The notes under the pieces are model-generated. The model did no database searches and was not told where the DNA came from. It saw nothing but the letters and a program-made list of their open reading frames with translations. A stretch of 64,000 nt of DNA from NCBI GenBank assembly GCA_019914995.1, contig CM034142.1, forward strand, positions 4,049,031 to 4,113,030, given 5' to 3'. The translations under genes and the position numbers were made by a program. The stretch comes from Acanthochlamys bracteata (lineage: Eukaryota > Streptophyta > Magnoliopsida > Pandanales > Velloziaceae). This document shows, one piece after another, positions 23,532 through 35,345 of the stretch (within the stretch, counting starts at the first letter, position 1; the number at the start of each line of letters is the position of its first letter).

Positions 23532-23792
23532 TTATAGTAGGGACCTTAAAAGTGCCCAAAGATTTAGACATAGCACTTGGAATATATAGACATCTCCAAC
23601 CTTCAAGTTATGCTCATCAACACGCATGCTAGCCTTTACGATCCAATGACGTCTAATTACTTGGCTTGAGCCGAAATGATACCGGCAACATTTCCCTTGA
23701 CTGTCCTTCAACATGATCTCTTTATTTTCTTTACACTGTGGGACTAACATGCTCAACCACGATTGAAAAAATCTTGCTAGTAAGGTCTCCAA
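23532..23792 (-). pseudogene. B3-domain (REM-like) fragment
   Basis: An 86-codon frame resembles one B3 DNA-binding domain. EIMLKDSQGKCCRYHF is the early strand pair, IRRHWI the middle, and HNLKVGDVYIFQVL the hallmark C-terminal GDV.IF strand. B3 domains of the REM type usually come in pairs in longer proteins with introns. Only this piece is seen and no flanking exon is evident, so a gene fragment carried or left by transposition is likely. It could be one exon of a gene I failed to trace. Confidence 0.45.
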
Positions 23793-24336
23793 TCATCGCA
23801 TAACTATGCACACGCACGTAAGGAACGTGTTCAATTTGCATAAGTTATTCGAGATGTTCCCTATGTATTTATGCAAATTTAGGTGATAATCATTACTGGT
23901 ATGCCTTTTACCATTAAGGTCGAGCCCATTGACAAAAGTATCGACTATTGTGTTGACCCAGATTATGCGACCATCTATACCGTCGACAAAGCTCCTTATT
24001 AACAGATGAACTATATCTACTCGACGATAGCATCTCTGTTGATCAGCGATGACAGTCGTCCGAGTTGATGACGAATGTTACTCAGAATTACTCCTTTCAG
24101 TGTTAGTAGGAGTGGCAATATATGACCTGACCCAAAAATACGATCCGAAACTGACCCACTTAATCAAAGTTAGAGTTAGAAAATTTGACCCGTATAAAAA
24201 TATGGGTTGAGTGAGGATTGAACGAATTTGACCAGTTTATTAAATGGGTCAACCCGGGTTAACCCGAAATTGACTCACCAATCCGAATTATCGTATCTTG
24301 AAGGAACAATATTTAATTTTTCCTTTCCGTATATTA

Positions 24337-24341
24337 AAATT
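24337..24341. repeat. Target site duplication of the copia element, left
   Basis: AAAAT directly before the first LTR base. The same five bases follow the other LTR at 34704-34708. Confidence 0.85.
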
Positions 24342-25833
24342 GTTAGATATTCCTGCAAGATTAACTCAAGAGGGGAGGGGTGAATTGAGTTAGTCTATAA
24401 AAATTTTCGTTAAATTTGTTATCCTACTGGCAGCGAGCTAATAGCCGGCTGTGTCAATGCTGTAACCTGCAGACAGAGAGAGTTAGAGTGTTTACTGACA
24501 TAAGTGACAAAGAGTAGTGCTCAGGGTATTTAACGTGGTTCGGCAAAACCCTTTTGCCTACATCCACGGTCGCTCTATCACCAGAACCAAAGCTTAGACC
24601 TTTAATAAGCTACAAATACACCTTGAGCAAAGTGCTTCGCCAAGCACACTTATTCTACCGGGTTTCTTCGCCAAGATAACCCCTAACAGCCTACTAGACA
24701 CGCCTGTCCCCTTGGCTGATTTGCTAGCACTATTACAAGGTCTAAGAGCTTACACCAAGCTCTACCTGAGCTTCCTTTAACGGTGCCTGCAGCACCACCT
24801 TTACATTGTCAGTAAGAGGTTACAAGAAAATAAACCAAGATTGAGCACAGGATCTATCTCATGAATGTTAAGTGTTTATGATGTGATTCAGATGAGATGA
24901 TCGGAGAGATTGCTGAGAGAGATTTCTTTAGTATGATTTGTAGTAAGATTTGTTTGTGTGGAGTAGTGGAGTTCGTGACCAGCAGTAGGATATTTTTGAG
25001 TAGAGTGGTAGAGTTCTTGTATATCTCTGTTTTCGCTTGGGTTCTCTTTACTTCTGTTTTCTTTATGTTCTCTCCCTGTTTTTCTCTCTTTCTCCACCAT
25101 GTTTCTTCGTTGCTGTGACTCCCTTCTTATAGAGTTTTTTTCCTATGCAGGAGCCGTTGAGGAACGTTGTTGTTGGCGCTCGGTTCTTCACGTCAGAGAG
25201 GAAGTGGTGTTGTTCAATGGTCCTTCAGCTGTGTTTGTGCAAAGTCTTCGTTACATTGAAAGTGTTGTAGAAATTTGAATTTGCTGCCAACGGTTGAAAG
25301 CTTAATTTAGCTAAGCTTCTGTCTGAGACTCGGTGAGATGATGAGTTTGATATGGCATGTCCATAATAAATGCAGTGCAGGTTGGCTACTTTACTTGATC
25401 AAGGACTTTGACTACTTTCTTTCCTTGATTATTGAGCTTTCCTTTTGTGTGAGATTTGAAGATGATTTTAGCTCTTGTGAATCTTCTGTTTGAAATGCTT
25501 CCGTCCGTTGTGAATGCAGGTGATTTTTGAAGTAAAGAAAATTTCGTTACCGTTGAACGTAAGGGTCTGTCTCGAAATAGAGAAGTCTTCTTATGCTTCA
25601 GTAGTCGAGCAGCTGACTGTGATGTGGCTGTGGCATCCTCTGTCCCGTGTGCTGTCCTCTGTCCAGTATGTAGTAGCACAGCAGTTGGCTGTATGATGGC
25701 TGTTCTTGTCTGCTGTAAATTAAATGATCTTTGTTTGTTTAATCCTGCAGACTTGTTTTCAAATTATTAGTCTTATATAAATCATAGTTCTTAATTCTTT
25801 GTTGTCATCAAAATTATCCTTATAATTCCAACA
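24342..25833 (-). repeat. 3' LTR of the copia element
   Basis: 1492 bp, TGTTAGATATTCCTGC to TAATTCCAACA on the + strand. Matches 33136-34703, except that it lacks a 72-bp tandem copy and a 4-bp insertion. Confidence 0.95.
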
Positions 25834-25848
25834 ATCTCCCCCTTTTTG
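25834..25848 (-). other. Polypurine tract
   Basis: On the minus strand CAAAAAGGGGGAGAT ends exactly at the start of the 3' LTR. This is the expected place for plus-strand DNA priming. Confidence 0.85.
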
Positions 25849-26276
25849 ATGATGACAAACAAATTAAAAATTATTGATTTATGTTTTTGTAAACCATCAA
25901 TTTGACTTGAAAATTTGCCATACCTTTTCATGACTCCCCCTCAATTAGTGCATCTAATTTACTTACCTGTTTATTGCTCATTGCTCCCTCTCAGATTGAG
26001 CCAGAATTTTTGTATGTAACAATCTTTCTCCTCATTTTTCTCCCCCTTAACAATAATTCTTCTTTCTCCCTCTTTTGTCATCTCAAAAAGCTTATATAAA
26101 ATGTAACATAGCTAAAATTTGACATGTTAGGCAGAAGACATAATCAGACAGTCATAATGAAAAGTTCAACCATTCATTTAAGCATAGCTTGTGACAAGTA
26201 AATAAACAAGCAAACATCCAGTCACAGAAAACCAAACTAAAACAGTAATGAAACTAAGCCTAAGTTAAGTTTTCAA

Positions 26277-27648
26277 CTAGTTATTTCTACGCCTAGATGA
26301 TGTTCTACAGCTAGGAGGTCTAGGACGTTGATGTTTTGGTTTAGCTGCAGAGGATGGAGGAAGTATTTCTACATCATCATCAACAAAGGCTTGTGAGCTA
26401 GAGATTGGTTTGTAAGCTTTGCGTTTTTGGTTCTTGCGCTTAGGGGGAAGGCTAGGAACGGTTGAGGGAGCTGATGGGGGTTCAGAGATAGGAGGTTCAG
26501 TGGTAAGGGGTTAAGTTGGGTCTCAGCTGGGGTATCTTTGGATAGTGATTCTTCCTGCAGAAGAGCTTCATAGACGATGATTGATAGTAGCTCAGTTCCT
26601 GAATCAGGTTCTTCAGTAGCTCCTTTAGTTGGGCACTCTTCAGGTGATTCCATGTGTTCGGTTGCCTTGTCTGGAGATGCAGAGTGGTCATTCATGCCAA
26701 TGTCTTGGTAATCTGCATTCCCTTGGCCATCCTCGTGTCCATTCTCTAGTGCATTTTCCTCTGCATCCTTCTGTCCATGCACTTGTGCATTTTCCTGAGT
26801 GTCCTTCTGTTCAGTCTCAAATTCTTCTCTGGCTGACTTGGCCTTTGTGTGCTCCGGTTGGCAAATAGCGTCCTTGAGCTCTTCAAAGGTAGTGTTTAAC
26901 TTCTGAATCTCCTTAGTCTGCTCCAGGATGGCATTGAGAATGCCCGTCAAGCACTCAGTCAATAGAGCCAAGGTGGCATCAGTGAGGGTATGAGAAGTGC
27001 TTACTGCCAGACTTGGAGACTCTTGTCATGTGGTGCAACATCACCGCACAGAGATTTATAGGCAATTTCTTCATCAACCTCCATAACAGAAATGCGTCGT
27101 AGTTGGTGATAATGTTGCGGCTTCCTGATCGAGGAACTATTAATTTGGAGATGACATGGCAGAGAGCTCTCGGCAACAGAGGTAAGTGGGCGGCCGACTC
27201 ATATTGGAGCTTTGTCACAACCTCTGTTTCCAGTGCCTGCTTGAGGTAATTCAGTTTGGAGTCACTGGCAGGCGGCATTTCCTCCCGGTAGGGTAGATCG
27301 AGCATTAAGGACATGGATCGCGCTTCTAGGTTGATCTCGATTCCATTTACCATGGTCTGAACAGAGGAGCTTCCGGTCGGATGAAGATTGGCGTAGAACA
27401 TTCTGACACATTCCTCTGAATTCTCCCGGCCACTTATTGAACACTGTCCATCCTTGTGCCTCAAAAATTTCATCCACCTCAAGGCCGTAGTACTTGAAGT
27501 CGTCGAAATTTATACTTGCCGGCGTCAGAATTGGAATTGGTAGCTGCCGACTATATTTCTCGAATTCCTCCTTGCCGGTGAATCTCTCTTCGTTGTCGTG
27601 GATAGTTCTGGAGCGCCTTGCCTAAGATTTCTAATTTTTCTTGGCCAT
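26277..27648 (-). pseudogene. Extra ORF downstream of pol (env-like position), broken
   Basis: Minus-strand ORF in the envelope-like position between RNase H and the 3' LTR. The likely start ATG is at 27648 (MAKK). Recognisable pieces are RFTGKEEFEKYSR, FEAQGWTVFNKWPG and, after a frameshift near 27415, MFYANLHPTG, then LEARSMSLMLDLPYREEMPP. After another shift near 26985 comes a Glu/Gln-rich stretch. It ends KPKHQRPRPPSCRTSSRRRNN at about 26277. The GW...F / FYANL pattern resembles the 'putative plant transposon protein' domain found in additional ORFs of plant retroelements. I see no signal peptide or membrane anchor, so an envelope role is not supported. Function unknown. Confidence 0.6.
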
Positions 27649-27940
27649 TGCAGAGGTTTGGGAATTTGGCTTAGGGTTTGAGATTTAGGATTCGAGAGGG
27701 AGAGGGAAATTTTGAAATGGAGACGACGAGTTGTGAGGAGCTGCCCAGTCGGGTTAGCTTATAATGCATGCAGCCTAATATGAATCAGCTGGGTCATGTG
27801 CTCAGCATGTGACCGGTCAGCTGCTTACTATAGTTCTAACAGTTGCAGTTGGCTGTTGTGCGACTGTGATCATGCTGAAATCTAAGTACGTACAGAGACA
27901 GAACAGAGTATAGTTATATGACACATAATCCTATCTCATG

Positions 27941-30900
27941 TCAGATTTTTGAGAATGAGTCAAGTCCTAAAGGCTTAGTGAAAATGTCAGCTAGTTGATT
28001 TTCGGAATTAACAAAGTTTAACACTATATTATTGCATTCAACATTCTCTCTAATGAAATGGTGTCTCAAATCTATGTGCTTTGTGCGTGAGTGTTGAATG
28101 GGATTTTTGGTTAAGTTAATGGCACTCGTATTGTCACAGAATATAGGCACATTCTTAAAATCACAACCAAAATCAAGAAGTTGTTGTTTTATCCAAAGTA
28201 CCTGAGAGCAGCAACTTCCAGCAGCTATGAATTCTGCTTCGGCAGTTGACATTGCTACTGAAGCTTGTTTTCTGGAGCACCATGAGATCAGGCAACCTCC
28301 TAAAAACTGACAAGAACCACTTGTGCTCTTTCTATCAAGCTTGCAGCCACCAAAATCAGTGTCAGCATAAGCATATAAGTTAAATTCACAGCCTCTTGGA
28401 TAGAATAATCCTAATTCCTTAGTTCCTACCAAGTATCTAATAATTCGTTTTACAGCTATTCTGTGAGACTCTTTTGGATCACTTTGAAATCTAGCACATA
28501 GGCATACACTGAATTGAATGTCCGGTCTACCGGCAGTAAGATAAAGGAGTGATCCAATCATACCTCTATATAATTTCTGATCAACTGCTTTACATGTCTC
28601 ATCTCGGTTCAGTTTGCAAGAGGTAGACATTGGAGTGCTTATCTCCTTGCTTCCTTCCATGCTGAACTTTTTGATCAACTCTTTAATGTACTTGCTTTGA
28701 CTTATGAAGATGCCATTTTTCAGTTGTTTAATTTGTAGACCAAGAAAATAATTTAGTTCACCCATCAGGCTCATTTCAAATTACTCTTGCATCAAGCCAG
28801 AAAATTTTCTACATAGTCTTTCATTAGTAACACCAAATATTATATCATCTACATAGACTTGCACAATCAACATGTCATTATCCTCGTGCAAGGTAAATAA
28901 GGTTAGGTCAATCTTACCTCAACTGAAGCCTTTTTCAATCAGAAATGTACTTAACCTTTCATACCAAGCTCTGGGAGCTTGTTTCAGCCCATAAAGAGCT
29001 TTGTTCAATTGGTAAACATGATTTGGAAAGCTTGTGTTTTCAAACCCGGGAGGTTGTTCAACATAGACTTCTTCTTTCAGAAAACCATTCAGAAATGCAC
29101 TTTTAACATCCATTTGAAAAAGTTTGAAATCTTTGTGACATGCAAAAGCAAGTAGTATTCTAATGGCTTCAAGACGTGCAACAGGAGCATAAGTTTCATC
29201 AAAATCTATTCCTTCTTCCTGATTGTATTCTTTAGCTACTAGTCTAGCTTTGTTTCTAATTATGATGCCATCTTCATCTAATTTATTTCTAAACACCCAT
29301 TTAGTTCCTATGATGGATTTGTTTGGAGGTTTTCTAACAAGATGCCATACATTATTTCTTTCAAACTGGTTTAATTCTTCTTGCATGGCAGTGATCCATG
29401 AACTATTTGTCAATGCATCATCTATGCATTTTGGTTCTAGATTTGGTACAAATGCAGAATGTTTCATGAAATTATTTTTAAAATAAGATCTGGTTCTTGT
29501 ACCTTCATTTACCTCACATAGTATGTTTTCTTGTGGATGACTGGATCTGTATTTGAAGGATCTGTTGATCTGTTCGTGAGTTTCTGTCTGATCAGGTAGA
29601 ATTCCAGGAGTCTGTCCTTCCTCTGTTATTTCAGCTGGTTGTTCGTCAGCTATTTGGGTCTCTGTAATTTGTTGTGTTTCTGTCGATGGGAACAGCTCTT
29701 CTTCTCCTTCTGATCCTGCATCTAGTTCTGGATTTCTTCTCGTTCCATTGTTAGACTCATTAAATAATACATGCATAGATTCTTCAACAATCATGGTTCG
29801 TTTATTAAAAATTCTATATGCTTTTGATGTTGAGGAGTAACCGAGAAAAATACCTTCGTCACTTTTTGCATCAAACTTTCCAAAATTATCTTTCCCATTG
29901 TTGAGGATAAAACATTTGCATCCAAAGGTTCTTAAGTAACCGATATTTAGGGTTCTTCTCTTTAGAAGCTCATATGGAGTCTTTTTAAGAATGGGACGAA
30001 TGAATGCACGGTTAATGATATGACATGCAGTATTAACAGCTTCAGCCCAAAAATATTTTGGTAGGTTCTGTTCTATGAGCATGGTTCGAGCCATTTCTAC
30101 TAGCACTATATTTTTCCTTTCCACTACACTATTTTGTTGGGGAGTTCTTGGAGCAGAGAAGTTGTGTGTCAGCCCATTCGATTCACAGAATTTATCAAAA
30201 TAAAAGTTTTGAAATTCCTTGCCATGATCACTTCTAATAGCACAGATGTTTAGGTTTAGTTCTTTTTGAATCTTTTTGAAAAAGCATACGCATGTTTTCA
30301 GGGCATCATTCTTGTATGCTAAGAAGTAAACCCAACAGAAACGAGAATAATCATCTACTATTACTAGACAGTAGTACTTACCTCCCAAGCTTGCTGTTCT
30401 TGTTGGTCCAAACAAATCCATGTGTAGCAGTTGTAATGGTTGCTTGGTTGTTATCACTTGCTTGTGCTTGAATGATGACTTCGCTTGTTTCCCTTTGGCA
30501 CATGCATCACATAATTCATCCAAGCTATAGTTGGCTTCAGGCAGTCCCTTTACTAGTTTTAATTTGGACAGTTTTGATAGTATCTTAATGTTGCAGTGTC
30601 CCAAACGTCTATCCTAGAGCCAGCTGCTTTCCTGCTGACTTGCTACTAAACACATTTTGTTGTTAGGAAGATCATCAATATAAAGTACATAAACATTACC
30701 TTCCCTTTTTCCGTTTAGTATTTTTTCTCCAGATGACAGATTAACAATTGAGCAGCAATGATTATCAAAATTGACTTTAAATCCGTTATCACATAATTGA
30801 CTTATGCTTATTAGGTTATGTTTTAATCGTTTGACATGAAGAACATTTTCTATGCATAGGGAGGAGGGATTACCTATTTTTCCTATGCCTATTACTTTTG

Positions 30901-31063
30901 CACTTCTTTGTTGTCTCCAGGATTACATTTCCACCGAATTATTTTTTTGTAGATCTCTTTGAAACATCTTTCATTTCTGTCATATGTCTTGAGCACCATT
31001 TGTCCAAGTATCATTTGCTATTTTTCATCGGATTAGCTCCTCTCCGTCCTGAAAAAGAAGTCT
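27941..31063 (-). pseudogene. Copia pol: protease, integrase, RT and RNase H, broken
   Basis: From 30604 down to 27941 the frame is the same as gag, interrupted by stops at 30614-30616, 28919-28921 and 28781-28783. The protease active-site region (30981-31018) is damaged: CSRHMT is still readable but the DSG triad is not, and the frame shifts. The pre-integrase zinc region ([16 protein letters not shown]) is followed by integrase with [21 protein letters not shown] and NSVVERKN, the D-D-E triad. RT shows [42 protein letters not shown] and VYVDDIIFG. RNase H shows AYADTDFGGC, STAEAEFIAA and NPIQHSRTKHIDLRHHFIRE and ends LADIFTKPLG. Catalytic residues of integrase and RT persist, but the frame cannot be translated through. 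Confidence 0.95.
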
Positions 31064-33073
31064 TTAGTGCTTAGGTACCCAAATTTCTTTGGGTCCTAAA
31101 GAGTTAGTGCTGTTATATGTTCCTTTTGAAACCCATATCATTTTTATTTTATTGGTGTTCTTTTTATACCAGCACGAATTAACATTATGTCCTTTTCTGC
31201 CACAATGAAAGCATTTAACAAAAGGTATTGTGGAGTAAGACATATTTGCTGTATATGCTTTAGAAATTAAAATTTTGTTTTGCATCCTTGCTATTACCAT
31301 ACCTGAGTGGCTTGTGGAGGGCTGATCATACCTTGAGACTTGTTTACCAGTTGTTATAGATGCTGGAATGAATTCTATTCCTTCCTTTCTGTATGGGCTG
31401 CGTTGAGCTCCCAGTATTGCATCTAGTCTATCCTTTTTATTTACAAATCTTGCCAGTGATGCTTCTAGATCGAGATTCTTACTCTGCAGAGCTTTGTTTT
31501 CTTGAAGCAGTCTTTGATTTTCTTCCATCAGCTTTGTTTCTTTTATGTGCATATTTGTATAATCAGTCATGAATGGTTTAAGATATGGAATGGTGGGATA
31601 TGAGAGTCTATCCACCTCTCGACTCAGTGCCTCATTCAACTCCTCAAGCTCAGTAATTTTCTTTATCATGTCTATGCTTGAGCTTTCTGTGCATCTTGTC
31701 AGTTCTCCAGTCTTACATTCATTTAGTTTGACATGAAGCTTTTCGTTTATTTGAATCAAACGTTTATTTTCAATATGCAGTGCACATAGTTTAGAGTTTA
31801 TATGGTCATAATCTGCATGCAGTGTGTCTTTTATAGAATCAGTTTTGTCTTCTAAGGCATTTTTTAAAACAAGTATTTCCTTTTTCAGACATTCGTTTTC
31901 ATCCTTAAATTTATGCATGCATATCTTCATAGTTTTGCAGTCGGTTTTGGCATGTAGGTATTTTGCATACAGTTCATCAAAAATATCTTGTAATTGTTCA
32001 TTAGAATCATCATAGTCAGTAGAATTTACCTCATTGTCATCTTCATGATCTGCCATCAGACATAAGTTGCTTTCTTTATTTTTCTCTGTCTCAGTCTGAC
32101 TGTCTTCTGATGAACTTTCATCTTCATCACTCCAGGCTGCCATAGCTCGTTTTCTTTTTGTGTCTTTGTATTTCGATCTCTTGAGCAGTGGACATTCGTT
32201 CTTGAAGTGTCCTGGTTTGTTGCAGTTGAAGCAGTTTGTGTCTTGTCTGTCCTCTCCTCTATTGGTTCTTCCAGGAACCCTTCTTTTTCTAAACTTATTT
32301 CTTCTGAAAAAATTTTTAAATTTACGGGTTAAGAGTGCAATGTCTTCATCAGAGGAAGAATCACTTACCTGCTGGTCGTTGATTTTTAATGCAATCCCTT
32401 CAGGACGTTCGTCAGTTTTCTTCAGTGATAGTTCCTTGGCCATTAGCTTGCCAATTAGTTCATCTAGTGACATTTGAGGAAAAGTTGGATTTTCCTCTAT
32501 GGCATCTACTTTAGATCCAAATGTTGGCAGCACAGCTCTTAATATCTTCCATTTCAGTTCTTCAGGTTTGAATACTTTTCCTAGATTCTTTAGAGGATTT
32601 GTAATGTTAGTGAATCTAGTAAATATCTGAAAAATGGACTCACCTCGGTTCATCCTGAAGTTTTCATACTCATGCATTAGCAGGTTCACTCTGGTTTCCT
32701 TGACTTGAGTGGTTCCTTCATGGGTTACCTCCAACTGATCCCATATTTCTTTGGCAGTGTTGCAAGCACTGATTCGGTTGAACTCATTAGGATCCAGCGC
32801 ACAATACAGAAGGTTCATGGCTCTGTCACTCATTAATATGAGCTTGTTATCTTCATTATTCTATTCACGTTCAGCCTTGGAGATACGTATGCCATCTGGG
32901 CAAGTTTTGGTTGGAACGATTGGTCCGTCCCGTATGATCTTCCATAGTGTGAAGTCTTGTGCCCGAATGAAGATTCTCATTTTGGATTTCCAGTAGCCAT
33001 AATTTGTTCCATCAAAGAGTGGTGGTCTGTTCGAGGATCTACCTTCAAAAGCTATAGGAACAAGGTTAGCCAT
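31064..33073 (-). pseudogene. Copia gag with two zinc knuckles, one nonsense codon
   Basis: The start ATG is at 33073 (FDGTNYGYWKSKMRIF is the usual N-terminal copia motif). A TAG at 32861-32863 breaks the frame where a Trp is expected; the rest (589 codons from 32833) is open. It contains the UBN2-type region (VNLLMHEYENFRMNRGES) and a basic stretch. The knuckle CFNCNKPGHFKNEC is near 32235, then an acidic run and a long coiled-coil-like region. A second knuckle CFHCGRKGHNVNSC is near 31215. The end is GPKEIWVPKH, then TAA at 31064-31066. Gag forms the particle that packages element RNA. The two knuckles are about 340 codons apart. Confidence 0.9.
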
Positions 33074-33121
33074 AAGGATCTTTTACCTCAAGGTTGTTAG
33101 ACCTTTGATTTTTGGAGGCCT

Positions 33122-33133
33122 GCTCTGATACCA
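33122..33133 (-). other. Primer binding site, initiator tRNA-Met
   Basis: On the minus strand TGGTATCAGAGC lies two bases after the 5' LTR end, a full 12-base match to the common plant tRNA-iMet PBS. Confidence 0.95.
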
Positions 33134-33135
33134 AT

Positions 33136-34703
33136 TGTTAGATATTCCTGCAAGATTAACTCAAGAGGGGAGGGGTGAATTGAGTTAGTCTATAAAAATT
33201 TTCGTTAAGTTTGTTATCCTACTGGCAGCGAGCTAACAGCCGGCTGTGTCTATGCTATAACCTGCAGACAGAGAGAGTTAGAGTATTTACTGACATAAGT
33301 GACAAAAAATAGTGCTCAGGATATTTAACGTGGTTCGGCAAAACCCTTTTGCCTACATCCACGGTCGCTCTACTACCAGAGCCAAAGCTTCACTAGACCT
33401 TTAATAAGCTACAAATACACCTTGAGCAAAGTGCTTCGCCAAGCACACTTACTCTACCGGGTTTCTTCGCCAAGACAACCCCTAACAGCCTACTGGACAC
33501 GCCTGTCCCCCTGGCTGATTTGCTAGCACTATTACAAGGTCTAAGAGCTTACACCAAGCTCTACCTGAGCTTCCTTTACCGGTGCCTGCAGCACCACCTT
33601 TACACTGTCAGTAAAAGGTTACAAGAAAATAAACCAAGATTGAGCATAGGATCTATCTCATGAATGTTAAGTGTTTATGATGTGATTCAGATGAGATGAT
33701 CGGAGAAATTGCTGAGAGAGATTTCTTCAGTATGATTTGCAGCAAGATTTATTTGTGTGGAGTAGTGGAGTTCGTGACCAGCAGTAGGATATTTTTGAGT
33801 AGAGTGGTAGAGTTCTTGTATATCTCTGTTTTTGCTTGGGTTCTCTCTACTTCTGATTTCTTTATGTTCTCTCCCTGTTTTTCTCTCTTTCTCCACCATA
33901 TTTCTTCGTTGCTGTGACTCCTTTCTTATCGAGTTTCTTTCCTGTGCAGGAGCCGTTGAGGAATGTTGCTGTTGGTGCTCGGTTCTTCACGTCAGAGAGG
34001 AAGTGGTGTTGTCCAGTGGTCCTTCAGTTGTGTTTGTGCAAAGTCTTCGTTGCATTGCATGCGTTGTAGAAATTTGAATTTGCTGCCAACGGTTGAAAGC
34101 TTAATTTAGCTAAACTTCTGTCTGAGACTCGGTGAGATGATGAGTTGATATGACATGTCCATAATAAATGCAGTGCAGGTTGACTGCTTTACTTGATCAA
34201 GGACTTTGACTGCTTTCTTTCCTTGATTATTGAGCTTTCCTTTTGTGTGAGATTTGAAGATGATTTTAGCTCTTGTGAATCTTCTGTTTGAAATGCTTCA
34301 GTCCGTTGTGAATGCAGGTGATTTTTGAAGTAAGGGAAATTTCGTTGCCGTTGAACGTAAGGGTTTGTCTCGAAACAGAGAAGTCTTCTTATGCTTTAGT
34401 AGTCGAACAGCTGACTGAATTATGGCTGTGGCATCCTCTATCCCGTATGCTGTTCTCTGTCCCGCTTCGAGCAGTCGAGCAGCTGACTGTGATGTGGCTG
34501 TGGCATCCTCTGTCCCGTGTGCTGTCCTCTGTCCAGTATGTAGTAGCACAGCAGTTGGTTGTATGATGGCTGTTCTTGTTTGCTGTAAATTAAATGATCT
34601 TTGTTTGTCTAATCCTGCAGACTTGTTTTCAGATTATTAGTTTTATATAAATCATAGTTCTTAATTCTTTGTTATCATCAAAATTATCCTTATAATTCCA
34701 ACA
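33136..34703 (-). repeat. 5' LTR of the copia element
   Basis: 1568 bp with the same TGTTAG...CCAACA ends. On the minus strand it starts TGTTGGAATTATAAGG. It carries a 72-bp tandem duplication at 34401-34544 that the 3' LTR lacks. Confidence 0.95.
34401..34544. repeat. 72-bp tandem duplication in the 5' LTR
   Basis: Units 34401-34472 and 34473-34544 both start AGTCGA(A/G)CAGCTGACTG and carry GGCTGTGGCATCCTCT. The other LTR has one unit. With a 4-bp insertion this explains the full 76-bp length difference between the LTRs. Confidence 0.9.
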
Positions 34704-34708
34704 AAAAT
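34704..34708. repeat. Target site duplication of the copia element, right
   Basis: AAAAT, identical to 24337-24341. Confidence 0.85.
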
Positions 34709-35345
34709 ATTAGCAATAAAAATAATCAATAATAGTAATTTATAAATTATTAAACTATATGGTATTTATAATTAGTCGTTATTTTCATATTTTAGTAAAA
34801 TAGTGTAAGATGAAAATTATAATATTATCGAAAGTATTACTATGTAGGTGTTTTTGTAATAACGAATTTGGATTTCGTATAAAAATTTTTAACAAAATTT
34901 TGTTAGACATCTATGTTTATCAAAATGTTTATTGAAACTATTAGTATATATTTATAATCATAAAATTTCAGCTGTCACTACATATTAATAAAAATAAAAA
35001 TAAATTTTTTTTTGGATATTTAAAGAACCGATCAAGATACTAAAAAATGCACATTTTGATGGGTATTCATTATATCTCGTCACTAATAATATCGTGCACT
35101 TTTATTACAACTGATCTTATAATTTCGCTGAATTTTAAAAGTATAGAATTAAAGATTAATAATTTTAATTATTAAATAGATCCATCCGAATTTGATCCGG
35201 TTATTAATAGGTTGAGTTAGGGTTAGACAATTTTGACCAGCATAAAGTTATGGATTAGATTAGGGTTGAACGAATTTGACCCGGTTATTAAATGAGTCGA
35301 TCCAAAACTGACACACGAATCTAAATTTCCACCCCTAAGTGTCAA

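Larger units (their letters stand above)
24342..34703 (-). mobile_element. Ty1/copia retrotransposon, SIRE-like, with both LTRs
   Basis: Structurally complete 10.4-kb element. It has LTRs at 24342-25833 and 33136-34703, PBS at 33122-33133, PPT at 25834-25848, and an AAAAT duplication on both sides. The minus-strand order is gag, protease, integrase, reverse transcriptase, RNase H, then an extra ORF before the 3' LTR. Integrase before RT defines copia. The SIRE/Maximus-like call is inferred from the GPKEIWVPK end of gag, a second zinc knuckle and the ORF after pol. Stops and frameshifts in every protein make it non-autonomous. In the first 205 bp the LTRs differ at about eight positions, mostly transitions. 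Confidence 0.95.
24107..35337. mobile_element. hAT-like element split by the copia insertion
   Basis: The left piece 24107-24341 begins TAGGAGTGGCAAT. The right piece 34709-35337 ends ATTTCCACCCCTA. Together they match the element at 13589-14419 in reverse orientation (for example TGCACATTTTGATGGGTATTC against GAATGCCCGTCAAAATGTGCA). The flanks AGTGTTAG and AGTGTCAA fit an 8-bp duplication with two changes. Without the copia insert the element is about 860 bp. It is therefore older than the copia. Confidence 0.75.

Noticed and set aside
24888..25118. Open frames inside the copia LTRs (also at 33687-33917)
   Set aside because: Present in both LTRs because the LTRs are copies; no known LTR protein and no codon signal.
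26629..26868. 79-codon plus-strand frame
   Set aside because: Antisense shadow of the Glu/Gln-rich part of the copia extra ORF.
32160..32477. 105-codon plus-strand frame
   Set aside because: Antisense shadow of the copia gag.
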